64,000 nucleotides of DNA from the NCBI GenBank assembly GCA_003255025.1, contig QANY01004135.1:992001-1056000 (forward strand), given 5' to 3'. Source of the DNA: Datisca glomerata. Lineage: Eukaryota; Streptophyta; Magnoliopsida; Cucurbitales; Datiscaceae. Numbering within the stretch: position 1 is the stretch's first letter; every line of letters starts with the position of its first letter. A model generated the notes under the pieces. That model did not search any database. It saw only the letters and a program-made list of their open reading frames with translations, and was not told the origin of the DNA. The position numbers and the translations under genes are program-made. Positions 60,241-64,000 of the stretch are shown one piece after another.

Positions 60241-62760
60241 GAGGAAGCGAAACTTCACTCTAGAATAGAATGCAATCACAAATGGAAGGGGTGGAGAAAC
60301 TACTGAATGCCGACTACATCAGAGAAATAAATTACCAAGAGTGGCTAGCGAGCATCGTGATGGTAAGAAAGAAAAATGAAAAATTGAGGATATGCATAGA
60401 TTTTACTGACTTGAATAAAGCTTGCTCAAAAGATGATTATATATTGCATGAAATAGATTAGATGGTGGATGCAGCCTCGAAACATGAACTCTTAAGATTC
60501 ATGGACACTTGCTCGAGATAAAAAATGAAAATGTTTCAACCAGATTAGGAGAAAATTTCTCATAAATGAACATGGAATATATTGTTACAAAGTGATGTCG
60601 TTTAGTTTGAAAAATGTAGGTGCGACCTACCAAAGGCTGGTGAATAAGGTTTTCCAGAACCAGGTTGGGATAACCATGGAAGTTTACGTAGAAGACATGC
60701 TCATAAAAATTAAAAAAAAGGTGGAAAGAACTCATAAGTCACTTAAATAAAGCATTTTTTTGTTCTAAAAAAATGTTAGATGAAGCTCAACCCAGTGAAA
60801 TTCACTTCAGGATCTAAGCGGGAAAATTCCTAGGTCACCCAGTCACATAACGAGAATAGAGGTTAATCTTGAGAAAGTCAAGGAAGTAATGGAAAGTAAA
60901 CCTCTAAGAAATCTGAAGGTGATGTAGAGTTTAAAGGGAAAATTAGTTGCACTCAACAGAGTCCTTTCTAGGTCGATGGACAGGTGTAATCTTTATTCGC
61001 AAAACTCAAAAATGATTTTATATGTGATTGGGATTATGAATATGAAGGAGCCCTCCAAAAAATCAATATACCTCGCTTTATGAGTGCTACTCTCGAAGCC
61101 ACTCCTAGGAGAAGAGTTGTTCCTTTACGTAGTAGTGTCTGAAATAGCAGTAAGTGCAGCTCTAATCAGAGTGGAAAACAAGCAACTGAGACGGGTATAT
61201 TTTGTGCATAAAAGCCTCGTAGTAGCAGATACTAAGTACATGAAGATGGCAAAGCCAATACTAGCAGTGGTGACAATGGCAAAAAAGTTAAGGCCTTACT
61301 TCCAGTCTCACACAATAACCATTTTAATAGATTTACAATTCGAAGCTTGAAACATTCACCTAAAACAAATGGAAGACTCGCAAAGTGAGAAATCAAACCG
61401 GGGTAATATGATATCCGGTTTGAGCTAAGAACCTCGATGAAGGGGCAAGTCCTAGCAGATTTTATTGTCAATTTCACTTATGAGACAGGCGCACATAACA
61501 GCGACAAGATGGAAAACGCAAGTCACAATTGTTGTACCCTTTTGACGGAGCATCCTACAATGAGGGGCATGAGTATGAGTTGTCAATTAAAATCCCTATG
61601 GTGAGACCATGTAACAACCTTTGTCATCTTGATTTGAAGAGTAAAAGAATGAGGTCGAGTACGAATCCTTGGTCGCAAGAATCAGATTGCTCCATTAATT
61701 AGAGGTAACAAATAAAATTTTTAACGATTCTTTGTTAACCAGGGTAAAAGAGAATACGTTGCCGAAGATTCTAGTATGTTGGAGTACCTAAAACATGCAA
61801 AAGGAATGTTGAGCTTGTCGACGTGTATGAGATCAAACAAATTCTGAGGGTGGAGAACGGGCATGCAGACGTCGTCGCAACGATGGGTTCATCATGACTC
61901 TCTTACAGAAGAAATTTTGAATTCCTTAGTGAGCCTGGCATACAACAACCATTGCCAGTTTCCTCATAAGTAGAAGCGAATGGAGCCTAACTAGCAAGAC
62001 GATATGATCCAATATTTGGAGAGAAAAAACGTCATAGAGAGAAAATGCAGGCAAGAAAGCTCCAACAACAAAGTTCTCGGTATTCGTTAATTAATGTGAG
62101 ATTGTACAGCTAATCCTTCTTTGGGTCGTACTTGAAATGCCTTAGATCTAGTGAAGCCAAATATGTTTTAGCAAAAATACATGAGGGGATTTACGAAAAC
62201 CACATGGGGGAAGTTCATTGGACACAAGGTACTAAATGAGGGGTATTACAGGACAAAGATGCATAAGGAAGCAAAACAATTTATGAAGAGATATGATAAA
62301 TGCCAACATATGCCCTTACTCCAAAGATGGAACCAAGAGACTTGAAAATTTGATGAGTCGATGGTCGTTCATGCAGTGGGCATTAGACATTATGGGGCCA
62401 TTCTCGATGGATCTCATGCCAAAAATGTTCCTACTAGTCGTGACTATCTATTTTACTAAGTGGAAATAAAGGGTTTTATGGAAAAATATTGTTTGAAGAA
62501 GCCTTGATCTTAGACAATGCGTTTGAACTTAGGGGAAGGACAATCAAAACATCCTACGATGGACTCTAAAGTAAAAATTGTCTATCTAGACCATACTATC
62601 CACAAGGAAATGACCAAGTGGAAAGGTCAAATAGGACGCTACTAACAAGACTAAAGAAGAGGCTAGAAAAGGGAAAATGGATGGAAGAGCTACATATAAT
62701 ATAATGGGCATACAGAACAACTACACATGAACCAACTGGTGAAACCCATTTCAACTAGCT
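60241..62760 (+). pseudogene. Tat/Retand-type Ty3/gypsy pol relic
   Basis: Order: RT (VEKLLNADYIREINYQEWLASIVMVRKKN, RICIDFTDLNKACSKDDY, 60270-60461; LVNKVFQNQVGITMEVYVEDMLIK at about 60640-60710, catalytic box VEDM where Y(I/V)DDM is usual), RNase H (VVSEIAVSAALIRVENKQ, YMKMAKPILAVVTMAKKLRPYFQSHTI, 61084-61350), a second archaeal-type RNase H trace (FDGASYNEG near 61537) as known in Tat elements, and integrase (YYRTKMHKEAKQFMKRYDKCQHM, about 62245; SRPYYPQGNDQVERSNRTLL, about 62587-62646; WAYRTTTHEPTGETHFN, about 62706). Many stops and shifts. Confidence 0.8.
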
Positions 62761-63282
62761 TAAGAGGCAGAAGCAATCAACTAGTAGAAATTGAGAAAAA
62801 GATGTAGACAAGTCTCTAAAGTCTAAATTGATTGATAAGTGCTTGGATTTCCTTGAAGAAAAAAGGGAGGGAACACTTATCAGTCTGGCAAACTACAACC
62901 AGAAACGAAGGTCATACTTCCAGAAAAGGTTAACTAGTGAGAAAGTTTCAAGTGGGAGATCTAGTACTAAAAAGTATCTTGCAAGAAGGTGAAGGCAAAT
63001 TAAGGCCAAACTAGGATGGCCCTTACCTGGTCAAATGGATTCGCGAAAATGGATATTACCTCCGAATGATGGAAGATGACAGCGACTTACAAAGACATGA
63101 AATATGGCTCATCTATAGAAATATTACGTATGACTTTGTGACCTTATTTCATTCTCTGAATTAATGAAGCAATAACTTCTGATAGTTTTTTCTCATGTTA
63201 TGGGTTATCCACATAAAAAAAGGCATTCATTTTTCTTGTCTTAAATGTTTTAATGATGCTAGAATGAAAAGTAAGGAACAAT
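62761..63282 (+). other. End of pol and 3' untranslated part of the gypsy element
   Basis: Contains the integrase C-terminal remnant ('gaaagtttcaagtgggagatctagt', reading KVSSGRSS/FQVGDLVL, about 62943) and then non-coding DNA. Confidence 0.5.
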
Positions 63283-63560
63283 GTGCGGCCGTTTTCTAAA
63301 GGAAACTAGGGTCCTAGTTCAAAGATGAACCTAAGTTCTTGGGAACGGTCTTTGTAGTGACTTGTGTCCATTCTCTTAAGAAAACCAGGACATGGTTTCA
63401 GAAATGAACCTAAGTCATTAGGAATACACTTCCTAGTGATGCGTGGCCGTTCTCTAAAGGAAACTAGGGTCATGGTTTAGAAATTAACTTGAGTCCTTAT
63501 AAATGAATTTCACAATAGCGGGTTACCAATCTCTAAAAAGCAACAAAACAAAGCAAGTGA
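63283..63560 (+). repeat. 79-bp tandem repeat in the gypsy 3' UTR
   Basis: Three full units and a partial fourth with an exact 79-bp step: the word (G/T)(G/T/A)CC before (G/A)TTCTC recurs at 63287, 63366, 63445 and 63524. Each unit has 'aaactagggtc' and 'aaatgaacctaagtc' blocks. Tandem repeats in the hypervariable 3' untranslated region are a known trait of Tat/Ogre/Retand elements and a known source of satellites. Confidence 0.85.
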
Positions 63561-64000
63561 CACAAAATTGCGAATTAGAATTTTTCTAAGTTAATCGGAA
63601 TAGACTTGAGGAGTCCACTTAATAAGTTTTGAGTAGGAAGGTTAAGAAAAAAGGAAAATGGAGAAATTGAAATTTTATTGATGAAAAAGAGTGCTTATAT
63701 ATATAAAAAAGGGAGAGTTAATGTAATGCAGGGAAGTACTTAAAGGATTAGGAAATCAATTAATGAGGTTCCACGCACGCTCTAGAAGCTCATCTCAAGG
63801 ATCTCCATGTTGTTGGCTTGGCATGAGAGTCATAGTTTCATCAGAAAAGAGGCATTTGGTAGTGGGACGAGAGCAAGACCTTCACAATAGCCTATGATCT
63901 AAATGGCTTACTCAACTTTATCGAAAGCCTACCAAAATAGAACCTCAACCTCTCTCACATTTTCTTGAACTGCAAGGTCTTTTGTTGACTCTTCTCTTTG
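63561..64000. other. No gene seen
   Basis: Non-coding to the window edge. If the gypsy element is complete, its polypurine tract and 3' LTR should start here or just outside; neither was recognised. Confidence 0.4.

Noticed and set aside
1..64000. tRNA, rRNA or other structured RNA genes
   Set aside because: None recognised by eye; tRNA-like words found are retroelement primer sites. A covariance-model scan would be decisive.

Overview
The window is AT-rich, intron-containing plant nuclear DNA, most likely from a eudicot. This rests on a cytokinin-hydroxylase type cytochrome P450 (CYP735A-like) with GT-AG introns and on a typical plant repertoire of transposons (copia, Ty3/gypsy of two lineages, CACTA, Helitron, TRIM-like, MULE-like, hAT-like). 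I cannot name the species. Apart from the P450, every coding stretch I recognise is transposon-derived or a broken gene copy.

Layout. (1) 1-4216: the 3' half of a CYP735A-like gene on the + strand. Its last two exons are open, its 5' exons must lie upstream of the window, and its last intron carries a Helitron; a TRIM-like element sits further upstream. (2) 4217-14347: downstream DNA with a LINE-type RNase H relic, a minus-strand copia LTR fragment, a solo copia LTR inserted in that fragment (5-bp duplication AGAGA), a 4.6-kb CACTA element inserted in the solo LTR, and a copia pol relic. (3) 14348-26575: a direct tandem duplicate of about 12 kb of block 2 plus the P450 last exon. The duplicated exon has a 20-codon in-frame deletion. 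The duplicated CACTA is complete (13-bp CACTACTACAAAA termini, CCA target duplication). (4) 24538-29353: the copia element continues with gag, RT-RNase H and a 1.86-kb 3' LTR. (5) 29354-34507: minus-strand remains of a second copia family. (6) 34508-41979: a near-complete copia element with both LTRs and near-matching 5-bp flanks, full of stops. (7) 41980-48328: a DUF1985/Ulp1-type (MULE-like) relic between AAGTAG-rich repeats, then non-coding DNA. (8) 48329-55659: a decayed minus-strand Ty3/gypsy element. (9) 55660-57274: low-complexity DNA and a hAT-like element with GATC-rich inverted ends. (10) 57275-64000: a decayed Tat/Retand-type Ty3/gypsy element with a 79-bp tandem repeat in its 3' untranslated part.

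Main discovery. Both CACTA copies carry, on the minus strand and in gene order, exon fragments of a host DEG7 (protease Do-like 7) gene with splice sites still visible. This makes it a gene-capturing (Pack-type) CACTA. The history can be partly ordered from the sequence: copia LTR into an older copia LTR, CACTA into the copia LTR, then the roughly 12-kb tandem duplication that also copied the P450 3' end, then different internal deletions in the two copies. All identifications come from reading translated sequence and remembered family motifs; no searches were run.
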